This document shows, one piece after another, positions 35,501 through 44,411 of a DNA stretch of 64,000 bases (positions within the stretch are counted from its first letter, which is position 1; each line of letters opens with the position of its first letter). The DNA is taken from the NCBI RefSeq assembly GCF_001187845.1, contig NZ_CP012160.1, positions 2,728,001-2,792,000 on the forward strand. The letters are read 5' to 3'. A program made the position numbers and the translations under genes. The notes below the pieces were generated by a model, which was given only the letters and a program-made list of their open reading frames with translations, made no database searches and had not been told where the DNA came from. Origin of the DNA: Octadecabacter temperatus. GTDB taxonomy: Bacteria; Pseudomonadota; Alphaproteobacteria; Rhodobacterales; Rhodobacteraceae.

Positions 35501-36108
35501 CGCCCGACAAGCTTTGCGAGGCGTGAAACCTCATGGCTGGTGCTAACTTGGGTAAATCCAATCTCCCGCGCAATTTCGGCAACGCGAATTTCGTGCACAG
35601 GATTGAGGTACGCGTGCAACAACGCAACCGCCACGGCACGCACGCCTTTATCAAACGCGGTTTGCAACGCAGCACGCACTGCAGCCTCATCCAACACCGC
35701 CAACACGCTGCCATCCGCGTTCAGACGCTCCTGCACTTCCGCGACATTGGTGTACAAAAGCTCTGGGCGTTTAATCTCAAGCGCGAATAGGTCAGGCCGC
35801 GTTTGATAGCCGATCTTCAGAAGGTCGCGAAATCCTTCTGTAATCAGCAACAATACCGCCTCGCCTTTTCGTTCCAGCAAAGCATTGGTCGCAACCGTTG
35901 TACCCATCTTCACAGCCGAAATCGAACCTTCGGGGGGATTCGGCGTGCCGATCAATTCATGCACCCCTTGCACGGCTGCATCGGCGTATTGCTCTGGATT
36001 CTCTGAAAGCAGCTTTTGCGTCACCACTTTTCCATCCGGAGTACGGGCGACAATATCGGTAAATGTACCGCCCCGATCGACCCAAAATTCCCACTGTTTT
36101 GATGACAT
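32560..36108 (-). CDS. Fused 5-oxoprolinase / hydantoinase A-B
   Basis: A 1182-aa ATP-dependent amidohydrolase in which the HyuA-like half (about residues 1-690, starting WVDRGGTFTDIVA and containing GFDMGGTSTDVS) is fused to the HyuB-like half (about 695-1182, starting DPVVLEVMSNLFMSVADQMG). Full fusion is typical of 5-oxoprolinase, which opens 5-oxoproline to glutamate with ATP; a hydantoinase role is the alternative. The ATG at 36108 gives the family N-terminus; 12 upstream codons in frame are discarded. It stands alone between galM and a tRNA gene. Confidence 0.88.
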   Translation of the reverse strand: MSSKQWEFWVDRGGTFTDIVARTPDGKVVTQKLLSENPEQYADAAVQGVHELIGTPNPPEGSISAVKMGTTVATNALLERKGEAVLLLITEGFRDLLKIGYQTRPDLFALEIKRPELLYTNVAEVQERLNADGSVLAVLDEAAVRAALQTAFDKGVRAVAVALLHAYLNPVHEIRVAEIAREIGFTQVSTSHEVSRLAKLVGRGDTTVVDAYLSPILRRYVDQVAGALDVGRVCERLFFMQSSGGLTDAARFQGRDAILSGPAGGIVGMVKTAEAAGHNKLIGFDMGGTSTDVSHYAGEYERSFETEVAGVRMRAPMMDIHTVAAGGGSICRYADGRFQVGPESAGANPGPACYRRGGPLTVTDCNVLLGKLNPDHFPHVFGPEGDLPLDVETVRAKFEALAAEVANESGETPRSVEDIAEGFLAIAVDNMANAIKKISVQRGHDVTDYTLQCFGGAGGQHACLVAEALGMSRVLIHPFAGVLSAFGMGLAELRDMRETQFDAPLANVPKAKETLAEMEAGARETVLSQGAEDVRSELWAYLRYSGTQQDLKVAFDTADAMKAAFEAAHLARFGFTSPEAEILFEMLSVEAIGEGAALPDLGVKSAQSPDPIAVHDRPFYERASLGVGDKVSGPAIILEPTGTNVIEPDWTAEVDALGNLILTSDAEQKDRRTSTQADPVVLEVMSNLFMSVADQMGATLANTSQSVNIKERFDFSCAIFDGSGDLVANAPHVPVHLGSMSDSIKTVMKGWPDVVEGDAFMLNSPYNGGTHLPDVTVVTPVFIGGKPRFWLGSRGHHADIGGRTPGSAPPDSQHIDEEGVLIDNVQLVAKGRFLEDDTRATLASGRYPCRNIDQNIADLKAQVAANATGMAELKQTCSSYGVDVVAAYMGHVQDNATESVRRVIDRLKGGSFSYQMDIGQTIEVSVSVDKITRTATVDFTGTSAQHKGNYNAPYAVCRAVVLYVFRTLVGAAIPLNEGCLKPLSIVAPTGSMLNPTYPAAVIAGNTEVSQAACNALYGALGVIAGSQATMNNFVWGNERFQNYETIAGGTGAGPDFNGCDAVQSHMTNTRMTDPEILEKRFPVRLDRFEVRDGSGGAGAFSGGCGARRVMTFLEPVTVTTLCSHRVVPPFGVDGGENGAVGRNWAVMPDGKRHDLQGNDEIDLPTGGAFYLETPGGGGWGKP

Positions 36109-36187
36109 GACGCGCCCTTTGTCCTTGTCAGCGGACTTGACCAAGGTACGGGACTAAGAACAACCCCTCAAAAGCGTCAGTTTCGGT

Positions 36188-36216
36188 TTGACAGGCAGCG
36201 CTTGCGCGACTATTCC
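36188..36216 (+). promoter_or_regulatory. Promoter of the tRNA gene
   Basis: TTGACA at 36188-36193 and TATTCC at 36211-36216 are separated by exactly 17 bases, and the tRNA begins 14 bases after the -10. This is a strong housekeeping sigma-70-type arrangement. Confidence 0.78.
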
Positions 36217-36229
36217 GCCCGCTGTGCAT

Positions 36230-36306
<77 letters not shown>

Positions 36307-36379
36307 CGCGCCCCCAAATTCACGCTTCCCTTTGACACCATCTTCAGGTTGCTTAGGCTTTAACCGCTAGGGGTAATGT

Positions 36380-37759
36380 ATGGCACTTTTACAAGAGTTC
36401 GAAGCGATCGTTGGGGCCGACTATGCGCTGACCGGTGAAGACGTTGCACGATGGTCAAAAGACTGGACAGGCCACTACTGCGCCGAACCGGGCGTTGTGC
36501 TGCGTCCGGCATCCACACAAGAGATTTCGCAGATCATGGCGTTGGCCAATGCGCAGCGCCAATCCATCACCCCTGTTTCAGGCCATACCGGACTTGTCGG
36601 CGGCACCTTTGCCCCTGGTGGGGTTCTGCTATCCCTCGACCGAATGAATAAAATTCATGACATCAACACCAACACGCGCACGGCCGTTGTTGATGCGGGT
36701 GTGATTCTGTCGTCATTGCATGATGCCGCAGAAGCTGAAGATCTGATTTTTCCGTTAACCTTCGGCGCACGTGGCTCAGCCATGATTGGCGGGGTGATGT
36801 CCACCAATGCGGGTGGGTCCAACGTGCTACGCTACGGCAATACACGCGATCTGGTGCTTGGCCTTGAGGCTGTGCTTGCCGACGGTCGCATCGTGAACCT
36901 GATGTCGGCGCTGCACAAAGACAATTCCGGTTTAAACCTGCGCCAGCTTCTTATTGGTTCTGAGGGGACGCTTGGCATCATCACGAAGGCCGTCGTTAAG
37001 CTCGCCCCGAAACCACGCGCCTATGCCACTGCAATGGTCGCTACGCCATCGCTCGAGGACGCGTTAACGCTGCTGAACCGCACCCAAGACGCGACAGGCG
37101 GCGCGGTTGAGGCCTTTGAGTACATGCCACGCAATTACATTGACGTGTACATGGACCGCTTTGAAGGTGCGCGCGAGCCGTTTGATGCGCCATACGACAT
37201 CAACATCATGGTCGAGGTCGCAACAACAACCGATACGGACGTGAACGAAACGCTGCTCGAGATCATGTCCGACATGATGGAAGAGGGTACGGTCCTTGAT
37301 GCCGTTGTCGCCCAGAACGAAACCCAACGCCGCGAGATGTGGGAGCGTCGCGAAGCAGCAGCAGAGCTGGCCTTTTGGCGTCAACCCATCGTCGACACCG
37401 ACATCGCGTTCCCCCTAGATCTGGTGCCCGAGTTTTTCAAACGTGTGGGCGTCGCCATGACCGCCCTCGACCCTGAACATGAACCGAATTTCGTCGCGCA
37501 CTTAGGGGATGGGAACGTGCACTACAGCGTCTACCCCTCGCGTGACGATCTGGATTTAAAAGAGAAAATCGTCGAATCTGTCGAAGACATCGTAGCAGAC
37601 CTTGGTGGCAGCTTTTCAGCAGAACACGGCGTTGGGCTGTCCAAGTTAAACACAATGCGCCGCCGCAAAGATCCCGTCGCACTGGACATGATGCGCAAAA
37701 TCAAAAGCGCACTTGATCCGAATGGGATTTTGAATCCGGGGAAGTTGATACCGGATTGA
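36380..37759 (+). CDS. FAD-linked D-2-hydroxyacid dehydrogenase (D-lactate/D-2-hydroxyglutarate type)
   Basis: A 459-aa flavoprotein: PCMH-type FAD-binding domain (about residues 37-215, with PVSGHTGLVGG and the long FAD loop around GGVMSTNAGGSNVLRYG) and a GlcD-type C-terminal domain ending in EHGVGLSK and GILNPGKLIPD. HLGDGNVHYS near residue 374 carries metal-binding histidines of this family. It oxidises a D-2-hydroxyacid and passes electrons to an electron-transfer flavoprotein or quinone. D-lactate and D-2-hydroxyglutarate cannot be told apart by eye. The ATG at 36380 is preceded by AGGGG. No GlcE/GlcF partners are adjacent. Confidence 0.87.
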   Translation: MALLQEFEAIVGADYALTGEDVARWSKDWTGHYCAEPGVVLRPASTQEISQIMALANAQRQSITPVSGHTGLVGGTFAPGGVLLSLDRMNKIHDINTNTRTAVVDAGVILSSLHDAAEAEDLIFPLTFGARGSAMIGGVMSTNAGGSNVLRYGNTRDLVLGLEAVLADGRIVNLMSALHKDNSGLNLRQLLIGSEGTLGIITKAVVKLAPKPRAYATAMVATPSLEDALTLLNRTQDATGGAVEAFEYMPRNYIDVYMDRFEGAREPFDAPYDINIMVEVATTTDTDVNETLLEIMSDMMEEGTVLDAVVAQNETQRREMWERREAAAELAFWRQPIVDTDIAFPLDLVPEFFKRVGVAMTALDPEHEPNFVAHLGDGNVHYSVYPSRDDLDLKEKIVESVEDIVADLGGSFSAEHGVGLSKLNTMRRRKDPVALDMMRKIKSALDPNGILNPGKLIPD

Positions 37760-38053
37760 GAAAATCGGTAAAGGGTCTTGATTTGTCTCTGCGCGATGGA
37801 GCCACACCAAGTAAACAAGATCCGAGTTGCTACTTTGGATATCACTATTTCTGCGGAAATTGTTAGCAAATTGACCACCAGTTCGTTCATTCGTTAGGAA
37901 ACCGTTAACTTCTCAGGCCAAATCAAGTCGATGCCAAGACCTCTTCATGATTGAGGCATTTTTCACTTAACAACAAAAAATCAATCGCTTAGCCCTGACC
38001 TTGCTCCGATATCGAGGAATCGTTTTCCACGAAAGCAAAGAGGTTTGAGTTAT
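37760..38053. other. 294-base AT-rich intergenic region
   Basis: No gene, RNA or clear terminator is visible. It is noticeably richer in A and T than its surroundings, with A-runs near 37970 and a weak CCTC/GAGG hairpin followed by T's near 37950, and it ends in AGAGG, the likely ribosome binding site of the following orphan gene. Confidence 0.5.
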
Positions 38054-38572
38054 ATGTCGAACGGAATCACAAGCGCACTCGCTGATATCAACCTAGCACA
38101 GTTGATCGCACAGACCGCCAGTGGATCAAGTTCCGCTTTCTACCTGCCGATCGCGATTGTCTTTCTTGGAAGTATTGCCCGCCCGCTTTTTGTGGTAGTG
38201 ATGAGCTCGATCCGTCCCGACCGGCAGCGCCAACCGTGGAATTCCATTCAATTGATTGGTACAAGTCTCGGTATCTTTGTCCTGATCGGCGCAATGACCG
38301 GCGGACATCACCGTCTATATGACGACATCAAATATGAAATTGTGAATCCATTCAGGATCGCATGGTTGAAGCAGGACACCTGTCGTCCAGAACTGCCACA
38401 GGACTGCGTAACGGTTTTCCTGATGTCGGGTGAATATCTCATAATGTCTAGGGACCGCATGGCCCGTCGGTCCTATTCTGAATATTGGCCGGAACAGTCA
38501 CTGACACCAAGAAGTCGTCCTGTATATTCTGTCTCAACACAGCAGTTAACCGACCCTGATCAAAAATCCTAA
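38054..38572 (+). CDS. Orphan two-TM protein of unknown function
   Basis: A 172-aa protein I do not recognise. Two hydrophobic segments (about residues 28-50, FYLPIAIVFLGSIARPLFVVV, and about 65-83, IQLIGTSLGIFVLIG) are followed by a soluble C-terminal half with two cysteines (DTCRPELPQDC) and many Arg/Ser/Tyr residues. I chose the ATG at 38054 (AGAGG upstream) over TTG at 38045. The gene and the AT-rich gap before it have a base composition unlike the neighbouring haem genes, which could reflect recent acquisition. No partner gene suggests a role. Confidence 0.6.
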   Translation: MSNGITSALADINLAQLIAQTASGSSSAFYLPIAIVFLGSIARPLFVVVMSSIRPDRQRQPWNSIQLIGTSLGIFVLIGAMTGGHHRLYDDIKYEIVNPFRIAWLKQDTCRPELPQDCVTVFLMSGEYLIMSRDRMARRSYSEYWPEQSLTPRSRPVYSVSTQQLTDPDQKS

Positions 38573-38588
38573 ATCGGCCAAGCTCTAC

Positions 38589-39554
38589 TTACCCCGCAGC
38601 AACCGCCTCGAAGAAATCCGGCCCCGCCTGATCCAGTAACTTTTCCGCCAACGCTTTACCCAGCGCCGCGCCGTCCGCAATCGGCCCGCGCCGCTCTCCG
38701 GTAAACACTTGGCTGCCATCCGGTTTCAATATCTCGCCGCGCAGCCAAATCTGGTCGCCTTCCAGAACAGCCAAACCCGCGATTGGTGTTTCACAAGAGC
38801 CATCAAGCGCACCCAAAAAGGCGCGCTCCGCCGCCATCATCTGCCCCGCCGCAACGTCGTGAATTGCTGCCAGCATATCGCGTGCGCGCAAGTCATCGGC
38901 ACGCCGTTCTATCGAAATAGTCCCCTGCGCAATTGCCGGAAGCATCTCTTCAACCGAAATCGCGCCTGTCGCGTGAATGCCCATGTCCATCCGGTTCAAT
39001 CCCGCCATGGCCAAGAACGTCGCATCCGCAACGCCATCGCCCAGCTTTTTCAACCGTGTCTGCACATTGCCGCGAAACTCAACGACCTTCAGGTCTGGAC
39101 GCTGCGCCAAGAGCTGTGCACGGCGACGTAGGCTGGACGTTCCGACAACTGCGCCTTGCGGCAATTCCGCAATCCCTGAACATGTCATCGACACAAACGC
39201 GTCCCGCGCATCTTCGCGCGGCAAAAACACGTCGAGCACCAACCCTTCGGGTTGCTCAACCGGCATGTCCTTGGTCGAGTGCACTGCGATATCGATATCG
39301 CCGCGCAACATCGCCTCTTCGATCTCTTTGGTGAACAAACCTTTGTTACCAATCGTCTTCAGCGCGATATCTGCATCGATCAACGTACGGTCATCACCCG
39401 TCGTTTTGATCACGCAAATCTCAAACGCGTTCTCGGGCAAATCATGCGCCATCATCAAGCGTGCACGGGTTTCATGGGCCTGCGCGACGGCCAATGGCGA
39501 TCCACGGGTTCCGATTTTCAAAGGCTGGGCCGCTGTGGGCAAATCATATTCCAT
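38589..39554 (-). CDS. hemC: Hydroxymethylbilane synthase (porphobilinogen deaminase)
   Basis: A 321-aa enzyme that joins four porphobilinogens into hydroxymethylbilane. [13 protein letters not shown] at the N-terminus, [20 protein letters not shown] and the dipyrromethane-cofactor cysteine in GSCETPIAG are all present. I use the ATG at 39554; a TTG three codons upstream is possible and neither has a strong ribosome binding site. It is divergent from hemE, and the 93-base gap between them should hold both promoters. Confidence 0.94.
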   Translation of the reverse strand: MEYDLPTAAQPLKIGTRGSPLAVAQAHETRARLMMAHDLPENAFEICVIKTTGDDRTLIDADIALKTIGNKGLFTKEIEEAMLRGDIDIAVHSTKDMPVEQPEGLVLDVFLPREDARDAFVSMTCSGIAELPQGAVVGTSSLRRRAQLLAQRPDLKVVEFRGNVQTRLKKLGDGVADATFLAMAGLNRMDMGIHATGAISVEEMLPAIAQGTISIERRADDLRARDMLAAIHDVAAGQMMAAERAFLGALDGSCETPIAGLAVLEGDQIWLRGEILKPDGSQVFTGERRGPIADGAALGKALAEKLLDQAGPDFFEAVAAG

Positions 39555-39647
39555 AAAGCACAATTAGCCGCGCCCCGTGGCCCTTACAACCACTTGACTC
39601 AAGCCCCCCCAAACGAGACACCGACTAGGAAGCAATTGGAGGCCAAA

Positions 39648-40682
39648 ATGAGCACGCAAAAAACTATTCTTCGCGCCCTAGCAGGTGAAACGCTGCCAAC
39701 GCCCCCGATTTGGATGATGCGACAGGCAGGGCGCTACCTGCCCGAATACAAAGCCACCCGCGCGCAAGCCGGTGACTTTCTGTCCCTTTGCTACAATCCT
39801 GAGCTTGCTGCTGAAGTTACTCTTCAACCGATCCGCCGCTATGGGTTCGATGCGGCCATTCTGTTTGCTGACATTTTGCTGCTACCCCAAGCCTTGGGTG
39901 CTGACCTATGGTTCGTCACGGGCGAAGGCCCGCGTTTGTCGACCATCACAACCGCGGATGAGCTCAAGGCGCTGAAACCTGTTAGCGCGATCCACGACAC
40001 GCTGTCGCCGATCTACGAAACCGTCAAAATCCTGTCGCGCGAATTGCCTTCAGAAACAACGCTGATTGGTTTTGCAGGGGCACCTTGGACCGTCGCGACC
40101 TATATGATCGCCGGCCAAGGAACACCGGACCAGGGACCGGCGCATGCGTTGAAAGATGCAAACAAGGACGTCTTTGAAGGTCTTCTTGATATCATCACTG
40201 AGGGTACGATTGATTATCTTTCCATGCAGATTGAGGCCGGCGCTGAAGTCGTGAAGTTGTTTGATAGCTGGGCGGGGTCTTTAAAAGGCGACGACTTCCT
40301 AAACTATTCCATTAAACCGATGGCCCGCATCGTTGCCGCGCTGAAAGCCAAACACCCGAACACACCAATCATCGCCTTCCCGCGCGGAGCTGGTAAGAAA
40401 TATGTCGGCCTGCACGATGCCATTGGCGCCGACTGCATTGCGTTGGATGACGGTGTCACAGCTGCATGGGCCGCCGATAACGTCCAGATCGGCGGCTGCG
40501 TTCAAGGCAACCTGAAGTCATCGCATATGGTGACGGGTGGCGACGCCCTTGTCTCTGAAACGCGCCGCATCGTGGATGCGCTCCAGAACGGGCCGCATAT
40601 CTTCAACCTTGGCCACGGCATCACGCCAGATGCGGATCCAGAGAACGTTCAGTTGATGATTGATACGGTTCGCAACGGTTAA
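39648..40682 (+). CDS. hemE: Uroporphyrinogen decarboxylase
   Basis: A 344-aa enzyme removing four carboxyls from uroporphyrinogen III to give coproporphyrinogen III, the substrate of HemF encoded nearby. The signature [15 protein letters not shown] starts near residue 19, with the catalytic aspartate in FADILLLPQ and [13 protein letters not shown] further on; the C-terminus [15 protein letters not shown] is characteristic. The ATG at 39648 follows GGAGG at the right distance; the frame open upstream overlaps hemC antisense and is discarded. It converges with the unknown gene ending at 40693. Confidence 0.95.
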   Translation: MSTQKTILRALAGETLPTPPIWMMRQAGRYLPEYKATRAQAGDFLSLCYNPELAAEVTLQPIRRYGFDAAILFADILLLPQALGADLWFVTGEGPRLSTITTADELKALKPVSAIHDTLSPIYETVKILSRELPSETTLIGFAGAPWTVATYMIAGQGTPDQGPAHALKDANKDVFEGLLDIITEGTIDYLSMQIEAGAEVVKLFDSWAGSLKGDDFLNYSIKPMARIVAALKAKHPNTPIIAFPRGAGKKYVGLHDAIGADCIALDDGVTAAWAADNVQIGGCVQGNLKSSHMVTGGDALVSETRRIVDALQNGPHIFNLGHGITPDADPENVQLMIDTVRNG

Positions 40683-40692
40683 CGTTGCAGAA

Positions 40693-41217
40693 CTAGATCA
40701 ACGGATCATGGGCCCATTGCAGCAGGCCCTGCCGTTGGCGTGGACGACAAAAGATATCGCCGGGATCGCAATTTGCGCGGACCTGCCCCGCGTGCCGCGA
40801 GAACGCACGCCACCTTTTGATCTGGACCGCATCAAGCGCCTCGATGCGGCGACCCAAATAGTAGCGGCAATACCATTGAAACCAGCCACGTGGATCGGGT
40901 TCATAAATCCACCCTTTTCGGCGCCACTCCGATAGGGGCTGGCGGCTTTTGATACCGAAATAATTCAGCTCAACATTGGCTGTATCCGCGATTTTTGCGT
41001 TATCGAACCACTCAACCGGTAACTCGTCACGGCAATCGTTACAGTATTTGCCTTCAAACACACCCATCGCTAACATTTCTGATGGCGAATAGTGGGGTGT
41101 AAAACCTTCCTCAAGATCACCGGCATCGACAGCCAGCTCATAGCGGTAGTCGTTTTGCATGCGGTCATTGACCTCAATCACAAGGCCCGCCGTATAGCTT
41201 TGCTCGTTCAGACCCAT
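40693..41217 (-). CDS. Conserved unknown protein coupled to hemF
   Basis: A 174-aa soluble protein rich in Trp, Tyr, Arg and Cys. Notable segments are GKYCNDCRDELP near residue 55, a central FGIKSRQPLSEWRRKGWI, DPRGWFQWYCRYYLGRR near 108-124, and a C-terminal RPRQRQGLLQWAHD. These look like a strongly conserved core; I recall similar proteins of unknown function in other alphaproteobacteria but cannot name a domain. Its ATG lies inside the 3' end of hemF (10-base overlap), so the two are co-translated. A role linked to haem or coproporphyrin handling is only guilt by association. Confidence 0.75.
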   Translation of the reverse strand: MGLNEQSYTAGLVIEVNDRMQNDYRYELAVDAGDLEEGFTPHYSPSEMLAMGVFEGKYCNDCRDELPVEWFDNAKIADTANVELNYFGIKSRQPLSEWRRKGWIYEPDPRGWFQWYCRYYLGRRIEALDAVQIKRWRAFSRHAGQVRANCDPGDIFCRPRQRQGLLQWAHDPLI

Positions 41218-42104
41218 TTTGCCAACGGCGGCAGGCTCATCAGCACGGCGTTTGCATCGTGCCCTGTTTCCAAACCGAACTTCGTTCCGCGATCATAAAC
41301 AAGATTGTATTCCGCATAGAGCCCACGATGCACAAGTTGCGCATCCTTATCGGCCTCGGACCATTCGGTGTTCCGGCGCTTTTCAACCAATGGCACATAG
41401 GCTGGTAAAAATGCGCGCCCCAAGTCCTGCGTCAACGTAAAGTCAGCGGCCCAATCACCCGTGCAATGGTCATCCATAAACACGCCACCTACGCCACGCG
41501 CGCGGTTGCGGTGCGGGATATAAAAATACTCATCCGCCCATACCTTGAGCTTAGGGTAATGCGACTCGCCATGCGGATCGAGCCATGCTTTTTGCGTTTT
41601 GTGAAAGTGCGCCGTGTCCTCATCATATTCGATGCAGGGGTTCAGGTCAGACCCCCCGCCAAACCACCACGCATGGGGTGTCCAGAACATACGGGTATTC
41701 ATGTGAACCGCTGGCGCGTGCGGGTTTTGCATATGCGCCACAAGGCTAATGCCAGCGGCCCAAAACCGCGGATCATCGGCCATACCGTCCAGTCCCTTGC
41801 GGGCCATCATTGCTGCCTGTGCGCGCGCGCCGAGCGTGCCGTAAACGGTAGAGATGTTGACGCCGACCTTTTCAAACACACGCCCACCACGCATCACTGA
41901 CATCAGGCCGCCACCAGCGTCTTCACCATCGTCGCCAGTTCGAGTCGTTTCCGTAACCTCGAAACGTCCTGCAGGGAGGTCTGCAAACGCACCCTCTGTC
42001 TGCGTGTCTTCCAAGGTTTCGAAGGCTTTCACAATCTCATCGCGCAGCGTGCGGAACCACGCCGACGCCGTTGATTTCTGTTGTTTCATGTCATCCAAAG
42101 CCAT
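41208..42104 (-). CDS. hemF: Oxygen-dependent coproporphyrinogen III oxidase
   Basis: A 298-aa cytoplasmic enzyme converting coproporphyrinogen III to protoporphyrinogen IX with oxygen. Family signatures are GGGLMSVMRGGRVFEKVGVN, NPHAPAVHMNTRMF, WWFGGGSDLNP, FYIPHRNRARGVGGVF and the C-terminal EYNLVYDRGTKFGLETG. Use of HemF implies aerobic haem synthesis; an anaerobic HemN is not in the window. It is first in an operon with the overlapping unknown gene and divergent from the lipoprotein at 42212. Confidence 0.95.
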   Translation of the reverse strand: MALDDMKQQKSTASAWFRTLRDEIVKAFETLEDTQTEGAFADLPAGRFEVTETTRTGDDGEDAGGGLMSVMRGGRVFEKVGVNISTVYGTLGARAQAAMMARKGLDGMADDPRFWAAGISLVAHMQNPHAPAVHMNTRMFWTPHAWWFGGGSDLNPCIEYDEDTAHFHKTQKAWLDPHGESHYPKLKVWADEYFYIPHRNRARGVGGVFMDDHCTGDWAADFTLTQDLGRAFLPAYVPLVEKRRNTEWSEADKDAQLVHRGLYAEYNLVYDRGTKFGLETGHDANAVLMSLPPLAKWV

Positions 42105-42211
42105 GTCGTTACCCGATGTTATTGCTTATCAAGCAGACCTATCATTGATTGTTGGAGCAGGCCAAGCGCCCGCAAACAACCGCGACCATATGGCTGCCAA
42201 AGGACCTAACT

Positions 42212-42601
42212 ATGACCCGCTCGACCTTACTTTTGATCCCGCTTGTGGTGCTTACCGCATGTTCTACACCGCGCGAACAATGCATCAGCAGTGCCAATCG
42301 TTCTGTTGCGACCCTCGACCGTTTGATCTCTGTGACACGTGGCAACATTGGGCGCGGTTACGCCATTGCCGAAGTGCAAGACGTGCGCGTTTTGCGTTCT
42401 CGTTGTGAAGGCACAAATGAAGACGGTTCAACGTTCCGCTTTCCGTGCGAAGAAACAGAAACCTTCACGCGCCGCGTACCTGTGACGATCGATATTGCGG
42501 AAGAACGCACGAAGCTTGCGCAATTAGAATCTCGCCGTGAACAGCAGGCAAGCGATGCGCAGGCGCGCATTCAACAATGCATCGCCGTTCACCCAGAATA
42601 A
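42212..42601 (+). CDS. Small lipoprotein with C-terminal coiled coil
   Basis: A 129-aa predicted lipoprotein. The signal sequence ends in a lipobox LTAC at about residues 14-17, giving a lipid-anchored cysteine. The mature part has three further cysteine-containing stretches (REQCISS, RSRCEG, FPCEET) and a helical, charged C-terminal third (LAQLESRREQQASDAQARIQQC) likely to coil. I chose the ATG at 42212 because AAAGGA precedes it and it starts the signal peptide. Function unknown; it stands alone, ending just before the convergent SDR gene. Confidence 0.78.
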   Translation: MTRSTLLLIPLVVLTACSTPREQCISSANRSVATLDRLISVTRGNIGRGYAIAEVQDVRVLRSRCEGTNEDGSTFRFPCEETETFTRRVPVTIDIAEERTKLAQLESRREQQASDAQARIQQCIAVHPE

Positions 42602-43405
42602 TTAGTGCGCAGGTGAGGTGGCCGGATCGATCAACGTTCGGCCACCATCGACAGTAATCACCTGACCTGTCACGAAACTGGAAGCATCAGACGCGAGGTA
42701 TTGCACTGCGTCAGAAACCTCGCCCGGCCCAGCGATACGGCCCAAGGGGGTGTGCTCGATAATATCGCTGCGATATTCATCGTGCTCTTTCAGCTGTTGC
42801 TGCAAGCTCGATGACATCACGGACCCGAACGCTACGGCATTCACGCGGATGCGTGACGGCGCCAATGCGACGGCCATGGACCGCGTCATTTGATCAAGCG
42901 CCGCAGTGGAAATCGAATACCCGAGCAAGTCAGGATTTGCGCGTCGCGCGGCAATGGAACTAAGGTTGATGATCGACCCGACGGTCCCTTCTTCCTGATC
43001 CTCTGCCTGCTTAATCATGCGCTTTGAGATCGCCTGCGTCAGGCGCAGCGACGTCATCAGGTTCTGGTTTAAAAGCGTTTCAACCTGGTCTTCCTTTGGG
43101 TTCAAAGGATCGGATCCCACCATCTGGCGCGACGCATTCACAAGGATGTCGACACGTTCAAAACTATCAATCGTCATCGACAAAAGGTTATTGATCGAGA
43201 GTTTCTGCCGCAAATCGCAGGCGAATGTCCGGTATCGTTCGGGCTCAACCTCAGACGATCCTAGTTCCTCTTCAAGGCGTTCTTCATCCATATCTGCAAA
43301 GACGACATTGGCACCTTGAGAAACGAAATGCCGTCCAATCGCAAGGCCGACACCGTTTGCGGCACCTGTGACGATGGCTGTCTTACCGGCAATTGAAAAG
43401 GACAT
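42602..43405 (-). CDS. SDR-family protein with altered catalytic motif
   Basis: A 267-aa short-chain dehydrogenase/reductase. The nucleotide-binding TGAANGVG is normal and the catalytic serine is in NLSSIAA, but the YxxxK motif reads YSIST, so the catalytic lysine is a threonine; the usual NNAG after beta-strand 4 reads NASR. The C-terminus GQVITVDGGRTL is standard. Loss of the lysine should strongly weaken or change the oxidoreductase chemistry, so it may be a binding or regulatory SDR or use another residue. It is third in a likely clpS - methyltransferase - SDR run. Confidence 0.85.
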   Translation of the reverse strand: MSFSIAGKTAIVTGAANGVGLAIGRHFVSQGANVVFADMDEERLEEELGSSEVEPERYRTFACDLRQKLSINNLLSMTIDSFERVDILVNASRQMVGSDPLNPKEDQVETLLNQNLMTSLRLTQAISKRMIKQAEDQEEGTVGSIINLSSIAARRANPDLLGYSISTAALDQMTRSMAVALAPSRIRVNAVAFGSVMSSSLQQQLKEHDEYRSDIIEHTPLGRIAGPGEVSDAVQYLASDASSFVTGQVITVDGGRTLIDPATSPAH

Positions 43406-43449
43406 GAAAGCTCCTGACGCCCAACTGGATTCGGGCAGGCTAGGGGAAA

Positions 43450-44388
43450 TTATCGTTTTGGGCGAGTCGCGCGGAAAATCTTGAACGCGCCAGAGCCAGA
43501 AAGCTCTTCAACACGCGCAAATTTGGCGTCTAGTTCGGCCTCATAAGGAAGGTGACGGTTCGCGACCATGTAGAACACACCGCGCGGCTTCAGGATTCGC
43601 GCAGCTGTCGCGATGAAGCCTTTGCCGAGATCAGGGTCACCAGCACGGCTGGCGTGAAACGGCGGATTTGAGATAACCGTGTCATACGGGCCACCCGTAT
43701 AGCTGAGCGCATCTGTCCAAACGTCCGTCACCCGCGGGTCATTGGTGTTTTCTACAGCGCACGCAAGCGCAGTTTTTTCAGCTTCAATCATATCAAGCTG
43801 CGTCACACCTTCATGCGTCAGGATTTCACGGCTGAGGTAGCCCCAACCAGCCCCTAAGTCCGCAACGTCGCCTTTAAGGTCTTCAAGGTGGCCCGCCAAC
43901 AAAGCCGACCCTGCATCGATTTTGCTTTCGGAGAACACACCTGCAACGGTTTTATATCCATCGGGTGACTTAACGGTCGTATTCCACTTGGGCGTCGCAC
44001 CGGCCTCAAACCAGAACAACCGCCCGTGGCCCTTGGCGATTACGCCTGAAATGGCGGACACTTTGCGGATGTCTTTATAGATGCTTTCAATGCCATCCGT
44101 TTTCTGCCCGTCGATGATGACCAAACCGCCTGCTGCAATCGCAGAGATGATCATAGATCGAGCAAGTGTTTTGGAACGCGGCAAAACAACGAGCGTGGCG
44201 GCACGCGGCACACCGTCCCCAATGAAACCCATCGCGTCCCAATACTGATGATCAGGGAAATAAGTTGCCTCGACGCTGACATCGCTAAGCCCAGCAAGGT
44301 CATAGCCAGCAGGCGGGCGCAAAACATGCAGAGTTCCAGACAGGTCCAGACCTTCGTCCAGCGCGGTAAAGAGGCGTGAGTATTTCAT
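43450..44388 (-). CDS. RsmC-like class I SAM methyltransferase
   Basis: A 312-aa protein with the two-domain layout of RsmC/RlmG enzymes: a degenerate N-terminal half (about residues 1-150) and a C-terminal SAM-binding half with DLGAGWGYLS and the catalytic NPPFH motif near 230, which points to N2-guanine methylation of rRNA. In E. coli, RsmC modifies G1207 of 16S RNA. The start at 44388 removes an upstream stretch that overlaps clpS. It sits 23 bases after clpS. Confidence 0.85.
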   Translation of the reverse strand: MKYSRLFTALDEGLDLSGTLHVLRPPAGYDLAGLSDVSVEATYFPDHQYWDAMGFIGDGVPRAATLVVLPRSKTLARSMIISAIAAGGLVIIDGQKTDGIESIYKDIRKVSAISGVIAKGHGRLFWFEAGATPKWNTTVKSPDGYKTVAGVFSESKIDAGSALLAGHLEDLKGDVADLGAGWGYLSREILTHEGVTQLDMIEAEKTALACAVENTNDPRVTDVWTDALSYTGGPYDTVISNPPFHASRAGDPDLGKGFIATAARILKPRGVFYMVANRHLPYEAELDAKFARVEELSGSGAFKIFRATRPKR

Positions 44389-44411
44389 GTGATCCGAGTG
44401 GGCGCGCGGCC

